Shown piece by piece: positions 32,701-42,096 of a stretch of DNA of 64,000 nucleotides. A program made the position numbers and the translations under genes. The DNA lies in the NCBI RefSeq assembly GCF_946902905.1, contig NZ_OX336385.1, positions 1,484,501 through 1,548,500 on the forward strand. Reading direction: 5' to 3'. The notes beneath the pieces were generated by a model. It searched no databases, had not been told where the DNA came from, and saw only the letters and a list, made by a program, of their open reading frames with translations. The stretch's first letter is position 1. Every line of letters starts with the position of its first letter. This DNA comes from Streptococcus sp. Marseille-Q6470. GTDB taxonomy: Bacteria > Bacillota > Bacilli > Lactobacillales > Streptococcaceae.

Positions 32701-35700
32701 GGGTGCAACAGTTACTGCAAGCTCTACTCGTAAGAATCACTTGTATCAAGCAAGCCACCTAACAGATGGTAAGGATGATACCAGCTGGGCACCAGCAAAT
32801 GATGCTAAAACGGGTGAATTTACTGTCGATCTTGGTCAAAAGAGACGCTTTGACGTAGTCGAACTCAAAGAAGATATCGCTAAAGGTCAACGTATCTCTG
32901 GCTTCAAGGTTGAAGTTGAGCTCAATGGACGTTGGGTACCATACGGGGAAGGGTCAACTGTTGGTTATCGTCGCCTTATCCAAGGTCAACCAGTAGAAGC
33001 ACAAAAGATTCGCGTGACCATTACTGGTGCACAAGCGACACCTATTTTGACAAACTTCTCTGTTTATAAGACACCAAGCAGTATTGAGAAAACAGACGGC
33101 TACCCTCTAGGATTGGATTACCATTCAAATACAACAGCTGATAAAGAAAATACAACTTGGTATGACGAATCTGAAGGTATCCGCGGAACATCTATGTGGA
33201 CAAACCAAAAAGATGCTAGCGTCACCTACCGTTTCACTGGAACAAAAGCATATGTAGTATCTACAGTGGATCCAAACCACGGTGAAATGTCAGTTTACGT
33301 AGATGGTCAGAAGGTTGCAGACGTGCAAACCAATAATGCATCTCGTAAACGTAGCCAGATGGTTTATGAAACAGATGATTTGGCTCCAGGTGAACATACC
33401 ATCAAACTCGTTAACAAAACTGGCAAAGCTATTGCAACTGAAGGTATCTACACGCTCAATAATGCTGGTAAAGGTATGTTTGAGTTGAAAGAAACAACCT
33501 ATGAAGTTCAAAAAGGCCAACCAGTTACTGTAACTATCAAACGTGTTGGTGGTAGCAAAGGAGCTGCAACAGTTCATGTTGTAACAGAGCCAGGAACAGG
33601 GGTTCACGGTAAAGTTTACAAGGATACAACCGCTGACCTGACTTTCCAAGACGGTGAAACTGAGAAAACAATCACGATTCCAACAATCGACTTTACAGAG
33701 CAAGCTGATTCAATCTTTGACTTCAAAGTGAAAATGACTAGCGTTTCTGACAATGCCCTTCTTGGTTTTGCTTCAGAAGCTACGATTCGAGTGATGAAGG
33801 CAGAATTACTCCAAAAAGACCAGACAATCTATGACGATCAAGCAACTCAGCTTGACTATAGCCCAGGTTGGAACCATGAAACCAATTCTTCAGGTAAATA
33901 CCAAAACACTGAGTCTTGGGCATCATTCGGTCGATTGAATGACGAGCAAAAGAAAAATGCTAGTGTAACAGCCTACTTCTACGGAACAGGTCTTGAAATC
34001 AAAGGTTTTGTTGATCCTGGGCATGGTATCTACAAGGTTACTCTAGATGGTAAAGAACTTGAGTATCAAGATGGCTTAGGGAATGCGTCTGAATACAATG
34101 GTAAGAAATACTTCAGTGGTACAGCTACTACACGTCAAGGCGATCAGACTCTCGTTCGTTTGACTGGGCTAGAAGAAGGTTGGCATGCTGTGACCTTGCA
34201 ATTGGATCCAAAACTAAATGATACCTCTAGAAATATTGGTATCCAAGTTGACCAGTTCATCACTCATGGTGAAGATAGTGCTCTTTATACCAAAGCAGAG
34301 TTAATCCAAGCCATGAAGAGCTGGAAGGATGAGTTGGTTAAGTTTGACCAGACAAGCTTGAAGAATACTCCAGAGGCACGTCAAGCCTTTAAGTCAAACT
34401 TGGACAAATTATCTGAGCAACTTTCAGCAAGTGATGCCGATGCACAAGAAGTTCTGAAAACAGCAACAGCTTTGCAAACGATCCTTGATAAGGAGGGAAA
34501 TTACGGTGCAGATGATACGCCAACACCAGATCAGCCAGAAGAACCAAACTATGACAAGGCTATGGCAAGTCTGACCGAAGCGATTGAAAGAAAAACAGCT
34601 GAACTCGGTGATGACAAGGAAGCTAAGAAGAAGCTAGTCGCACTAACAGAGCAAGCCTTGGCAACCATCCAAGAAGCTAAGACTCAGGATGCAGTAGATA
34701 AGGCCTTGCAAGCAGCTTTGGCATCTATCAACAGTCTTCAGGCGACTCCGAAAGAGGAGCCAACTCCAGAAGAACCTGCAAAACCAGAAGAACCAAACTA
34801 CGACAAGGCTATGGCAAGTTTGGCAGAGGCTATTCAAAACAAGAGCAAGGAACTCGGAAACGATAAAGAAGCTAAGAAGAAACTAGTTGAGTTGTCAGAA
34901 CAAGCTCTTACTGCTATTGAAACAGCCAAGACTCAGGATGCAGTAGATAAAGCTTTGCAAGTAGCTTTAGCATCTATCAACAGTCTTCAAGCGACACCAA
35001 AAGAAGAGCCAACTCCAGAAGAACCTGCAAAACCAGAAGAACCAAACTACGACAAGGCTATGGCAAGTTTGGCAGAGGCTATTCAAAACAAGAGCAAGGA
35101 ACTCGGAAACGATAAAGAAGCTAAGAAGAAACTAGTTGAGTTGTCAGAACAAGCTCTTACTGCTATTGAAGCAGCCAAGACTCAGGATGCAGTAGATAAA
35201 GCTTTGCAAGCAGCTCTAACATCTATCAATCAGCTTCAAGCGACTCCGAAAGAGGAGCCAGCTCAACCAGAGGAGCCAGCCAAACCAGAGGAGCCAAGCA
35301 AACCAGAAGAGTCTAAGATTGACTACCATAAGGCGATTGCAGATTTGACTGAAGCTATCGAGAAAAAAGCAACAGAACTTGCCGATGATGTACCTGCTCA
35401 GGAAAAACTCGTTGAACTTGGAGAACAAGCTCTTGCGGCTATCCAAGAAGCTAAGACTCAAGATGCTGTTGAAAAAGCCTTGCAAGACGCGTTGGTATCC
35501 ATCAATAAGCTTCAAGCAACTCCAAAAGAGGAGCCAGCTCCAGAAGAACCAACACAACCAGAGGAACCAGCAAAACCAGAGGAGCCAACACAACCAGAGG
35601 AGCCAAGCAAGCCAGAAGAACCTGCAAAACCAGAAGAACCAAGCAAACCAGTAGAGCCTAAGCTTGACTACGATAAAGCTATGGCAAGCTTGTCCGAAGC

Positions 35701-37024
35701 CATTAAAAGTAAAACAGCTGAGTTGGGTGATGACAAGGAAGCTAAGAAGAAACTAGTTGAACTAGCAGAACAAGCCTTAGCTGCTATCGAAGAAGCCAAA
35801 ACTCAGGATGCAGTAGATAAGGCCTTGCAAGACGCTTTGGCATCTATCAACAATCTTCAGGCGACACCAAAAGAGGAACCAGCTCCAGAAGAGCCTGCGA
35901 GACCAGAGGAGCCAAGTAAGCCAGAAGAAGAAGTGGAACACTCAAATCTTCCAACTGAAGGTGTTAAAGAATTGAGTGTAACTCAACCAAGCCTTGAAGT
36001 AACGACAGAGCCAATTTCCTTCAATACGATTCGTCGTGAAAATTCTCTCCTACCTAAAGGTAAGGAACAAGTCATTTCTGAAGGAAAAGAAGGTCAAGTA
36101 ACGACCTATGTAGAAGTTGATGGTAGCGATCGTAAGGTTGTCAAAGTAGAACGTGAAGAAGCTCAAGATCGCATCCTTGAAGTTGGTACGCAAGAAGGAA
36201 CTGCTGTGCCAACAGAAGGCGTTATGAATTTGGACTTTAATCTACCAAATCTAAAAGTAGAGAAAGAACCAATCGCCTTCAAGACTGTTCGCCGTGAGAA
36301 TGCTGATTTAGCTAAAGGTAAGGAACAAGTTGTTTCTGAAGGAAAAGACGGACAAGTAACGACTTATGTAGAAGTCGATGGTGACAACCGTAAGGTTCTT
36401 AAGGTTGAACGTGAGGAAGCCCAAGACCGCATCGTCGAAGTTGGAACCAAGGAAGAAAGTCCATCAACTGATAGCACATTGAAGGTCTTGAAAGATTCAT
36501 CAACAAACTTGAAACTGATTGCTCGAGAAGGGGACCTCAATGGTGGTTCTGTTCTAGAGGTCGATAAGGTTGCTAACCAGGTCTTGGAAGGTCGCCGTTT
36601 CGATGCTTATCAAATTCAATTGAAGAATGAGAAAGGAGAACTTGTTCAATTGAAAGGTGCAGCCCTTGTTCAAGTTGCTGTGGCGTCTGATGTAGCCAAT
36701 GTCTATGCTATGAATGCAAATCAAGAATTGCAGGAAGTGAAGTTTGAACAAAAAGGTTCATCCCTTGAATTTGTAGCTCCACATTTAGGTGTCTATGCAG
36801 TAGTGTACAAAGATGCACCTCAATCAGATGCACCAACAAATGTAGAAACTCCTGCACCACAACCAATGGGAGAAGACAAGCTAGAGGCGAAGGGAACTGT
36901 AGCAGATTCTGCTAGCAAACAGTTACCGGCAACAGGAGAAGAAGTCAGTTCAGCTCTCTTGCCTGCCCTCACTCTAGTTTCAGGAATGATGCTATTCTTC
37001 TTCAAAAAAGAGATGAAGGATTAG
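29729..37024 (+). CDS. LPXTG surface protein with trypsin-like protease and GH29 fucosidase domains
   Basis: This protein has 2431 residues. The ATG at 29729 follows AGGAGA. A YSIRK-type signal (FSIRKLTVGVASV) leads to a Glu/Lys-rich linker. A trypsin/V8-like protease covers about 190-430 with His218 (TVAHNF), Asp283 (NDLALVV) and Ser374 (SGLSGGG). MucBP-like modules follow at about 475-645. A GH29 alpha-L-fucosidase spans about 670-990 with nucleophile Asp833 in EVWMDGARG. A discoidin/CBM32-like domain lies at 990-1118, then beta-sandwich and Calx-beta-like segments. Five helical repeats with Pro/Glu linkers (about 1606-2070) and two G5-like repeats follow, ending in LPATG near 2399, a TM and KKEMKD. 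It probably trims host glycoproteins at the cell wall. Domain borders are by eye. Its place between nanK and nanR is unlike pneumococcus. Confidence 0.88.
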   Translation: MKRYFFERSRIFSIRKLTVGVASVAVGLAFFASGNVAANEVVTEPKLEVEGQAKEVIDVDKEKVETVKETKEVATPVKEDVAEQVAPATEKATEETKTTEEAGDLLPAEIPDRAYPDTPVKKLDTSAIVSEKDSPKVETKSILKAEESNATEVEKDNRAIINGGQDLKHINYEGQPATSATMIYTIFSSPLADGGTQRYLNSGSGIFVAPNIMLTVAHNFLKKDAETNAGHILGGDTAKFYYNVGSNTPKERSLPTSGKDILFKEKDIHFWNKEKFGEGYKNDLALVVAPIPLQIASPNKAATFTPLAEYREYKAGEPVSTIGYPTDSSSPELKEPIVPGQLYKADGVVKGTEKYDDKGTVGVTYRLTSVSGLSGGGIINGDGKVIGIHQRGTVDNMNIAEKDRFGGGLVLSPEQLAWVKEIIDKYGVKEGWYQGDNDNRYYFDSKGQLLRNTTAVIGGNKYAFDNSGLATLVEGVDYGRVVIEHVDQNDNLVKENDTFVDRAEVGAQFNYNYKSEIEKTDFYKKNKEKYEIVSIGDSPVNKQLKDPWDEDHSVVSKTPAGTRVIKVVYKVNKGSFEVHYRLKDSDKELATADVDNNEGKEYDVSFVHRFQAKEIEGYRPVNASQEATIKHKGVNEVIFEYEKIEDPKPATPVTPVADPKDEETEIAAYGPLPSKAQLDYHKEELAAFIHYGMNTYTNSEWGNGRENPQNFNPTNLDTDQWIKTLKDAGFKRTIMVVKHHDGFVIYPSQYTKHTVAASPWKNGKGDLLEEISKSATKYDMNMGVYLSPWDANNPNYHVNTEKEYNEYYLNQLKEILGNPKYGNNGKFIEVWMDGARGSGAQKVTYTFDKWFEYIKKAEGDIAIFSAQPTSVRWIGNERGIAGDPVWHKVKKAKITDDVKNDYLNHGDPEGDMYSVGEADVSIRSGWFYHDNQQPKSIKDLMDIYFKSVGRGTPLLLNIPPNKEGRFADADVARLKEFRATLDQMYATDFAKGATVTASSTRKNHLYQASHLTDGKDDTSWAPANDAKTGEFTVDLGQKRRFDVVELKEDIAKGQRISGFKVEVELNGRWVPYGEGSTVGYRRLIQGQPVEAQKIRVTITGAQATPILTNFSVYKTPSSIEKTDGYPLGLDYHSNTTADKENTTWYDESEGIRGTSMWTNQKDASVTYRFTGTKAYVVSTVDPNHGEMSVYVDGQKVADVQTNNASRKRSQMVYETDDLAPGEHTIKLVNKTGKAIATEGIYTLNNAGKGMFELKETTYEVQKGQPVTVTIKRVGGSKGAATVHVVTEPGTGVHGKVYKDTTADLTFQDGETEKTITIPTIDFTEQADSIFDFKVKMTSVSDNALLGFASEATIRVMKAELLQKDQTIYDDQATQLDYSPGWNHETNSSGKYQNTESWASFGRLNDEQKKNASVTAYFYGTGLEIKGFVDPGHGIYKVTLDGKELEYQDGLGNASEYNGKKYFSGTATTRQGDQTLVRLTGLEEGWHAVTLQLDPKLNDTSRNIGIQVDQFITHGEDSALYTKAELIQAMKSWKDELVKFDQTSLKNTPEARQAFKSNLDKLSEQLSASDADAQEVLKTATALQTILDKEGNYGADDTPTPDQPEEPNYDKAMASLTEAIERKTAELGDDKEAKKKLVALTEQALATIQEAKTQDAVDKALQAALASINSLQATPKEEPTPEEPAKPEEPNYDKAMASLAEAIQNKSKELGNDKEAKKKLVELSEQALTAIETAKTQDAVDKALQVALASINSLQATPKEEPTPEEPAKPEEPNYDKAMASLAEAIQNKSKELGNDKEAKKKLVELSEQALTAIEAAKTQDAVDKALQAALTSINQLQATPKEEPAQPEEPAKPEEPSKPEESKIDYHKAIADLTEAIEKKATELADDVPAQEKLVELGEQALAAIQEAKTQDAVEKALQDALVSINKLQATPKEEPAPEEPTQPEEPAKPEEPTQPEEPSKPEEPAKPEEPSKPVEPKLDYDKAMASLSEAIKSKTAELGDDKEAKKKLVELAEQALAAIEEAKTQDAVDKALQDALASINNLQATPKEEPAPEEPARPEEPSKPEEEVEHSNLPTEGVKELSVTQPSLEVTTEPISFNTIRRENSLLPKGKEQVISEGKEGQVTTYVEVDGSDRKVVKVEREEAQDRILEVGTQEGTAVPTEGVMNLDFNLPNLKVEKEPIAFKTVRRENADLAKGKEQVVSEGKDGQVTTYVEVDGDNRKVLKVEREEAQDRIVEVGTKEESPSTDSTLKVLKDSSTNLKLIAREGDLNGGSVLEVDKVANQVLEGRRFDAYQIQLKNEKGELVQLKGAALVQVAVASDVANVYAMNANQELQEVKFEQKGSSLEFVAPHLGVYAVVYKDAPQSDAPTNVETPAPQPMGEDKLEAKGTVADSASKQLPATGEEVSSALLPALTLVSGMMLFFFKKEMKD
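34540..35940 (+). repeat. Helical repeat stalk with PEEP linkers in the large surface protein
   Basis: Five units of the form NYDKAMASLTEAIERKTAEL...EEAKTQDAVDKALQAALASINSLQATP, each followed by Pro-Glu-Glu-Pro/Lys linkers. Units starting at 34790 and 35039 are nearly identical over 249 bp (83 codons); the others are more diverged, so a recent duplication is likely. The linkers vary in length from unit to unit. Confidence 0.85.
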
Positions 37025-37063
37025 CAGAGACTAAATCAAAGAACGTGTTTTGAAACACTAAAA

Positions 37064-37097
37064 AAGGGAGTCCCATTGTGGACTCCTTCTTTTATTG
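37064..37097 (+). terminator. Terminator of the large surface protein gene
   Basis: GGAGTCC at 37067-37073 and GGACTCC at 37080-37086 form the stem, with an A run before and TTCTTTTATT after. Confidence 0.8.
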
Positions 37098-37116
37098 ATA
37101 ACGTTCTTCCAAACAG

Positions 37117-37149
37117 AAAACCCTGAATTGTTTTCAATTTCAGGGCTTT
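37117..37149 (-). terminator. nanR terminator (minus strand)
   Basis: CCCTGAATTG at 37121-37130 pairs with CAATTTCAGGG at 37135-37145 around TTTT, with one bulge. On the minus strand the stem overlaps the nanR end and is followed by TTTTCTGTTT. Confidence 0.65.
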
Positions 37150-37991
37150 CTATTTCTTGTATTTCTACGATAACCATTCAGTCTATTATTTTCCCAATAG
37201 CTATTAAAGATTTTTTCTTTACTTTCGCGATCAATCTCTAGGAAATAAGCGTAGAGTAAATCAATGATAATCAGCATTGGAATCTGAGCAGAAATTCGTT
37301 GAATATAAGAGGCTTGGTTTTGACTTGCGACCAAAATGGTTTCTGTAAATGCTTGAGTATCCTTATTCGGTGCACTTGTAAATAGAACCGTCTTGGCTCC
37401 CATGTCCTGGGCATCTAATAAACTGTCTATGATAGACGGTGTTGTTCCTGAGAGGGAAAAACCAAAGACCAAACATTTTTCATCAATGATACTAGTCGTC
37501 CAGGCAAAACCGTCTGGATCGGTTAAGGCTTCACAGACGACACCCAATCTCATAAAACGTAGCTTCATCTCACGTGCAACTAAACCAGAACTTCCTGTTC
37601 CGAAAAAATACACGCGTTCTGATTGGTCAATCATCTGAGCTACACGTTCCAACTGCTCATCGTCAATCAATCCTTGAGAAATTTCTCGCACATTTGCATA
37701 ACTTCTGAGAACTCGTTGAGTCAAAGGATTCATATCCTGTTGAGGAGCAGAAAGAGTGTCTTTTTGTTGCTGATATTTGAAGATGAATTCTCGATAGCCC
37801 TTAAAACCACACTTCTTGGCAAAACGAGTGAGCGCCGCCTGGGAAATATGAAGTTTTTGCGTGACTTGTTGAGAGGATAAGTCATCATTTATGGTATCTG
37901 CCTGCAGAAAATAGCGGGCAATTTCTTGCTCTAAATCGGTCATTTCTTCAAAGTGAAGGTCGATAATCGTAGAGATATCTTGCTTATTCAT
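37140..37991 (-). CDS. nanR: RpiR-family regulator NanR
   Basis: The minus-strand ATG at 37989-37991 with AAAGGAG upstream gives 283 residues; the open frame extends further without support. An RpiR helix-turn-helix (SQQVTQKLHISQAALTRFAKKCGFKGYREF, about 38-70) precedes a SIS sugar-phosphate-binding domain with FFGTGSSGLVAREM and GFSLSGTTPSI. In pneumococcus the RpiR protein at this place, beside pbp2b, is NanR, an activator of the nan genes in response to sialic acid. ManNAc-6-P is a likely ligand from related systems. It faces the nan locus, with its own promoter upstream, and the dyads described here are its candidate targets. Confidence 0.9.
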   Translation of the reverse strand: MNKQDISTIIDLHFEEMTDLEQEIARYFLQADTINDDLSSQQVTQKLHISQAALTRFAKKCGFKGYREFIFKYQQQKDTLSAPQQDMNPLTQRVLRSYANVREISQGLIDDEQLERVAQMIDQSERVYFFGTGSSGLVAREMKLRFMRLGVVCEALTDPDGFAWTTSIIDEKCLVFGFSLSGTTPSIIDSLLDAQDMGAKTVLFTSAPNKDTQAFTETILVASQNQASYIQRISAQIPMLIIIDLLYAYFLEIDRESKEKIFNSYWENNRLNGYRRNTRNRKP

Positions 37992-38045
37992 GGAACTCCT
38001 TTTATAGCTATTTGCCAAAATTACTTTGACAAATCTAACAAATAA

Positions 38046-38067
38046 AATAGCGCTTACCTCTATTATA
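38046..38067 (-). promoter_or_regulatory. nanR promoter region with cre-like core
   Basis: On the minus strand TATAAT lies at 38067-38062. TAAGCGCTATT at 38056-38046, just downstream, has the GCGC-centred core of cre sites. The -35 box is weak. Confidence 0.4.
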
Positions 38068-38136
38068 TCATAGAAAATACTTTTTGGACCAAAAAGGAAA
38101 AGTCTTTTCTTTTTCCATAATTTTCTACCTAAATTA

Positions 38137-38145
38137 TGGTACAAT
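38137..38145 (+). promoter_or_regulatory. pbp2b extended -10 promoter
   Basis: TGGTACAAT is an extended -10 element 38 bases before the pbp2b ATG, in the divergent region shared with nanR. Confidence 0.5.
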
Positions 38146-38183
38146 GAAGAGTGTGATTTTGATTAGAAATGAGATTGATGTGT

Positions 38184-40226
38184 ATGAGAAAATTCAATAG
38201 CCACTCGATACCGACACGGCTTAATTTGTTATTTGCAATCGTTATCTTGCTCTTTTTAGCAATTATTGGTCGTTTGCTTTATATGCAAGTTCTTCATAAG
38301 GATTTTTACGAAAACAAACTAGCTTCTGCTAGTCAAACTCGTGTAACTATGGGTTCTGCTCGTGGAGAAATCTATGACGCGGCAGGAAAGCCTTTGGTTC
38401 AAAATACCGTTAAGCAAGTTGTTTCCTTCACACGAAGCAACAAGATGACTGCAGCTGATCTAAAAGACATTTCTAAAAAATTGTTGGACTACGTAACAGT
38501 TACTTCTCCAGAGTTGACTGACCGTCAAATGGCTGACTACTATTTGGCTGATACCGAAGTTTATAAGAAGACAGTCGAAGCTCTTCCAAAAGATAAACGG
38601 TATGATTCAGATGGCAATCAACTTTCTGAATCTGAACTCTATAATAATGCTGCTGAGAGTATTGCAGCGAATCAGCTGAACTATTCTGATGATGAAAAGA
38701 AGGCAATCTACCTCTTTAGCCAACTCAATTCAGTAGAAAATTTTGCGACGGGGAATATCCAAACCGATCCTTTGACGGATACGCAGGTAGCTCTGATTGC
38801 ATCTGCTTCTAAGAAATTGCCAGGTATTTCTATCTCTACTTCATGGGATCGAAAGGTTTTAGAAACCTCACTTTCATCTATTGTTGGAACTGTTTCTAGT
38901 GAAAAATCCGGACTTCCAGCAGAAGAAGTGGATGCGTATTTGAAAAAAGGTTACTCGCTTAATGACCGTGTCGGGACTTCTTACCTTGAAAAACAATACG
39001 AAGAAGTCTTGCAAGGTAAACGGACGATCAAGGAAATCCATTTGGACAAGCACGGAGATATGGAGAGCGTAGAGAATATCGAAGAAGGTAGCAAGGGTAA
39101 AAACATCAAATTAACCATTGATTTGACCTTCCAAGATAGTGTTGATAGCCTCTTGAAGAGTTATTTCAATTCTGAACTTGCAAATGGTGGTGCTAAATAC
39201 TCAGAAGGCGTTTATGCAGTAGCCCTTAATCCTAAGACAGGTGCTGTATTGGCAATGTCAGGGATGAAGCATAATCTGGAGACTGGTGAATTGACACCAG
39301 ACTCACTAGGGACAGTGACCAATGTTTTTGTACCAGGGTCTGTCGTTAAGGCGGCAACCATCAGTTCCGGTTGGGAAAATGGGGTCTTGTCAGGCAACCA
39401 AACCTTGACAGACCAACCAATCGTTTTCCAAGGTTCTGCTCCTATCAATTCGTGGTATACCCCTTATTACGGTTCCTTCCCGGTTACAGCCGTTGAGGCT
39501 CTAGAATATTCATCTAATGCCTACATGGTTCAAACTGCGCTAGGAATGATGGGTCAGACCTATCAACCAAATATGACAGTCAAAACCAACCAACTTGAGT
39601 CTGCCATGGGAAAACTACGCGCGACTTTTAGTGAGTATGGTTTGGGTGCTTCTACAGGTATTGACTTGCCAGATGAATCGACAGGATTTATCCCCCAAAA
39701 ATTTGACTTGGCTAATTATTTAACTAATGCTTTTGGCCAGTTTGATAACTACACACCGATGCAATTAGCCCAGTACGTTGCAACTATTGCTAACAATGGT
39801 GTTCGTCTAGCTCCACATATTGTCGAGGGAATATACGACAACAATGATAAGGGTGGCCTTGGGGAATTAATCCAAGCAATAGATACCAAGGAAATCAACA
39901 AGGTCAATATTTCTGAATCAGATATGGCAATCTTGCACCAAGGATTTTACCAAGTATCGCATGGAACTAGTCCCCTTACGACAGGACGGGCGTTTTTAGA
40001 TGGCGCCACTGTTTCTATCAGTGGTAAGACCGGTACAGCTGAAAGCTATGTAGCTGGTGGTCAAGAAGCTAATAATACCAATGCCGTGGCCTATGCTCCA
40101 ACAGAAAATCCTCAAATTGCAGTTGCAGTAGTCTTTCCTCATAATACCAATTTAACCAAAAATGTTGGGCCAGCAATTGCTCGCGACATTATCAATCTAT
40201 ACAACCAACACCATCCAATGAACTAG
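38184..40226 (+). CDS. pbp2b: Penicillin-binding protein 2b
   Basis: A class B transpeptidase that crosslinks peripheral peptidoglycan. The ATG at 38184 (third of three in-frame ATGs) gives 680 residues starting [14 protein letters not shown], the same length as the pneumococcal protein. One TM lies near the N-terminus, then the PBP dimer domain and the transpeptidase domain. Active-site motifs are SVVK (Ser386 by pneumococcal numbering), SSN at 443-445 and KTGT near 615. The residue after SSN is Ala446 and residue 476 is Gly (SAMGKLR). In pneumococcus Thr446Ala and Glu476Gly are altered positions of low-affinity PBP2b. recR follows after ten bases, so they are cotranscribed. Confidence 0.97.
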   Translation: MRKFNSHSIPTRLNLLFAIVILLFLAIIGRLLYMQVLHKDFYENKLASASQTRVTMGSARGEIYDAAGKPLVQNTVKQVVSFTRSNKMTAADLKDISKKLLDYVTVTSPELTDRQMADYYLADTEVYKKTVEALPKDKRYDSDGNQLSESELYNNAAESIAANQLNYSDDEKKAIYLFSQLNSVENFATGNIQTDPLTDTQVALIASASKKLPGISISTSWDRKVLETSLSSIVGTVSSEKSGLPAEEVDAYLKKGYSLNDRVGTSYLEKQYEEVLQGKRTIKEIHLDKHGDMESVENIEEGSKGKNIKLTIDLTFQDSVDSLLKSYFNSELANGGAKYSEGVYAVALNPKTGAVLAMSGMKHNLETGELTPDSLGTVTNVFVPGSVVKAATISSGWENGVLSGNQTLTDQPIVFQGSAPINSWYTPYYGSFPVTAVEALEYSSNAYMVQTALGMMGQTYQPNMTVKTNQLESAMGKLRATFSEYGLGASTGIDLPDESTGFIPQKFDLANYLTNAFGQFDNYTPMQLAQYVATIANNGVRLAPHIVEGIYDNNDKGGLGELIQAIDTKEINKVNISESDMAILHQGFYQVSHGTSPLTTGRAFLDGATVSISGKTGTAESYVAGGQEANNTNAVAYAPTENPQIAVAVVFPHNTNLTKNVGPAIARDIINLYNQHHPMN

Positions 40227-40236
40227 AAAGGAAGCC

Positions 40237-40833
40237 ATGCTTTACCCAACACCTATAGCTAAGCTGATTGACAGTTATTCTAAACTTCCAGGTATCGGGA
40301 TTAAGACAGCGACCCGACTGGCCTTTTATACCATTGGGATGCCGGATGACGATGTCAATGAATTTGCAAAAAATCTCCTTGCAGCCAAGCGAGAATTGAC
40401 TTATTGCTCTATTTGTGGACGTTTGACAGACGAGGATCCATGTTCTATCTGTACGGATTCTAGCCGTGATCAGTCTACGATTCTGGTTCTGGAGGATAGC
40501 CGCGATGTCGCTGCCATGGAAAATATCCAGGAATACCACGGGCTTTACCATGTTTTACACGGTTTGATTTCCCCTATGAATGGGATTAGTCCCGATGATA
40601 TCAATCTGAAAAGTCTCATGACTCGCCTCATGGAGAGTGAAGTTTCTGAGGTCATCGTGGCCACCAATGCGACTGCTGATGGTGAAGCAACTTCCATGTA
40701 TATCTCTCGACTACTTAAACCCGCAGGGATCAAGGTTACTCGCCTGGCACGAGGCCTAGCAGTCGGAGCAGATATCGAATATGCTGACGAAGTAACACTC
40801 CTAAGAGCTATTGAAAACCGTACCGAACTTTAG
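40237..40833 (+). CDS. recR: Recombination mediator protein RecR
   Basis: The 198-residue RecR, which loads RecA with RecF and RecO at gaps. The helix-hairpin-helix [15 protein letters not shown] lies at the N-terminus. A four-Cys zinc finger C-X2-C...C-X2-C ([17 protein letters not shown]) follows, then the Toprim domain ([13 protein letters not shown]) with [22 protein letters not shown] precedes the ATG. A strong terminator ends the unit. Confidence 0.97.
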   Translation: MLYPTPIAKLIDSYSKLPGIGIKTATRLAFYTIGMPDDDVNEFAKNLLAAKRELTYCSICGRLTDEDPCSICTDSSRDQSTILVLEDSRDVAAMENIQEYHGLYHVLHGLISPMNGISPDDINLKSLMTRLMESEVSEVIVATNATADGEATSMYISRLLKPAGIKVTRLARGLAVGADIEYADEVTLLRAIENRTEL

Positions 40834-40887
40834 TCTGTAAGGATATAGAACAGGCAATTAACTAGTAGATACGATATATAAGAAATC

Positions 40888-40926
40888 AAGAGACTGGATT
40901 TATTTTTAATCCAGTCTCTTTTTTGC
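40888..40926 (+). terminator. recR terminator
   Basis: AAGAGACTGGATT at 40888-40900 and AATCCAGTCTCTT at 40908-40920 form a perfect 13-base stem followed by six or more T. Confidence 0.9.
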
Positions 40927-40954
40927 TATTCAAGTTTAAAAAAAGAGACAAATG

Positions 40955-40963
40955 TGATATACT
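40955..40963 (+). promoter_or_regulatory. ddl extended -10 promoter
   Basis: TGATATACT at 40955-40963 is an extended -10 sequence 37 bases before the ddl ATG. Confidence 0.5.
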
Positions 40964-40999
40964 AAAGAGCAAGTATTCTAGTAGAAACAGGACAATCAT

Positions 41000-42043
41000 A
41001 TGAAACAAACAATTATTTTATTATATGGTGGACGCAGTGCAGAACGTGAAGTGTCTGTATTGTCAGCTGAGAGTGTCATGCGTGCGGTCAACTATGATCG
41101 TTTCGCAGTCAAAACCTTCTTTATCAGCCAGTCCGGTGATTTCATCAAAACCCAAGAATTTACCCAAACTCCTGGACAAGATGAACGTCTCATGACCAAT
41201 GAAACGATTGATTGGGACAAGAAAATTGCTCCAAGTGCTATCTACGAAGAAGGAGCGGTTGTTTTTCCAGTTCTTCATGGACCTATGGGAGAAGATGGTT
41301 CTGTTCAAGGTTTCTTAGAAGTCTTGAAAATGCCTTATGTCGGTTGTAACATCCTATCTTCAAGCCTTGCCATGGATAAAATCACAACTAAGCGTGTCTT
41401 GGAATCTGCTGGGATTGCCCAAGTCCCTTACGTAGCGATTGTTGAAGGGGATGACTTGACTTCTAAGATTGCAGAAGTTGAGGATAAATTAACCTACCCA
41501 GTCTTTACCAAACCATCCAATATGGGTTCTAGTGTCGGTATTTCTAAGTCTGAAAATAAAGAGGAACTCCATCAAGCTCTCGAGCTTGCCTTCAAGTACG
41601 ATAGCCGTGTCTTGGTAGAACAAGGAGTTAATGCACGTGAAATCGAAGTTGGTCTCTTAGGAAACTACGATGTCAAGAGCACGCTTCCTGGTGAAGTTGT
41701 CAAAGATGTAGCTTTCTATGACTACGAAGCAAAATACATCGATAACAAGATTACTATGGATATCCCAGCCAAGATTAGTGATGAAGTAGTAGCAGTCATG
41801 CGTAAAAATGCAGAAACTGCCTTCCGTGCGATTGGTGGACTTGGTCTATCACGTTGTGACTTCTTCTACACAGATAAGGGAGAAGTTTTCCTAAACGAGC
41901 TCAACACTATGCCAGGATTCACCCAATGGTCTATGTATCCCTTGCTTTGGGACAATATGGGTCTTCCTTACCCAGAACTAATTGAGCGTTTGGTTGATCT
42001 TGCTAAGGAAAGCTTTAATAAGCGTGAAGCACACCTATTGTAA
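41000..42043 (+). CDS. ddl: D-alanine--D-alanine ligase
   Basis: Joins two D-alanines for the peptidoglycan precursor. The 347-residue ATP-grasp enzyme starts [20 protein letters not shown], and [19 protein letters not shown] holds conserved substrate residues. [17 protein letters not shown] is the ATP loop and [18 protein letters not shown] the C-terminal metal-binding segment. The Tyr in PYVGCN is the form expected for D-Ala-D-Ala (rather than D-Lac, which has Phe). It has its own promoter and a terminator after it. Confidence 0.97.
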   Translation: MKQTIILLYGGRSAEREVSVLSAESVMRAVNYDRFAVKTFFISQSGDFIKTQEFTQTPGQDERLMTNETIDWDKKIAPSAIYEEGAVVFPVLHGPMGEDGSVQGFLEVLKMPYVGCNILSSSLAMDKITTKRVLESAGIAQVPYVAIVEGDDLTSKIAEVEDKLTYPVFTKPSNMGSSVGISKSENKEELHQALELAFKYDSRVLVEQGVNAREIEVGLLGNYDVKSTLPGEVVKDVAFYDYEAKYIDNKITMDIPAKISDEVVAVMRKNAETAFRAIGGLGLSRCDFFYTDKGEVFLNELNTMPGFTQWSMYPLLWDNMGLPYPELIERLVDLAKESFNKREAHLL

Positions 42044-42059
42044 AGACAGCTATAAGGGC

Positions 42060-42084
42060 GGGGCAAGACTCCCTGCCCCTTTTT
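42060..42084 (+). terminator. Terminator between ddl and murF
   Basis: GGGGCA at 42060-42065 and TGCCCC at 42074-42079 form a GC-rich stem followed by TTTTT. The murF ribosome site AAAGGAG follows at once, so some readthrough is likely. Confidence 0.75.
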
Positions 42085-42096
42085 AAAGGAGTAAAC

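Noticed and set aside
35216..35593. Antisense frame rich in Trp and Phe
   Set aside because: Reverse complement of the Pro/Glu linkers, no start signals.
34540..35940. Regularly spaced repeats considered as a CRISPR-like array
   Set aside because: The repeats are in frame, encode helical units of the surface protein, and have no constant short repeat with variable spacers.
38011..38024. CAAAATTACTTTGA near nanR as a nan dyad
   Set aside because: Only about 10 of 14 positions match and the arms are not symmetrical; too weak to call.
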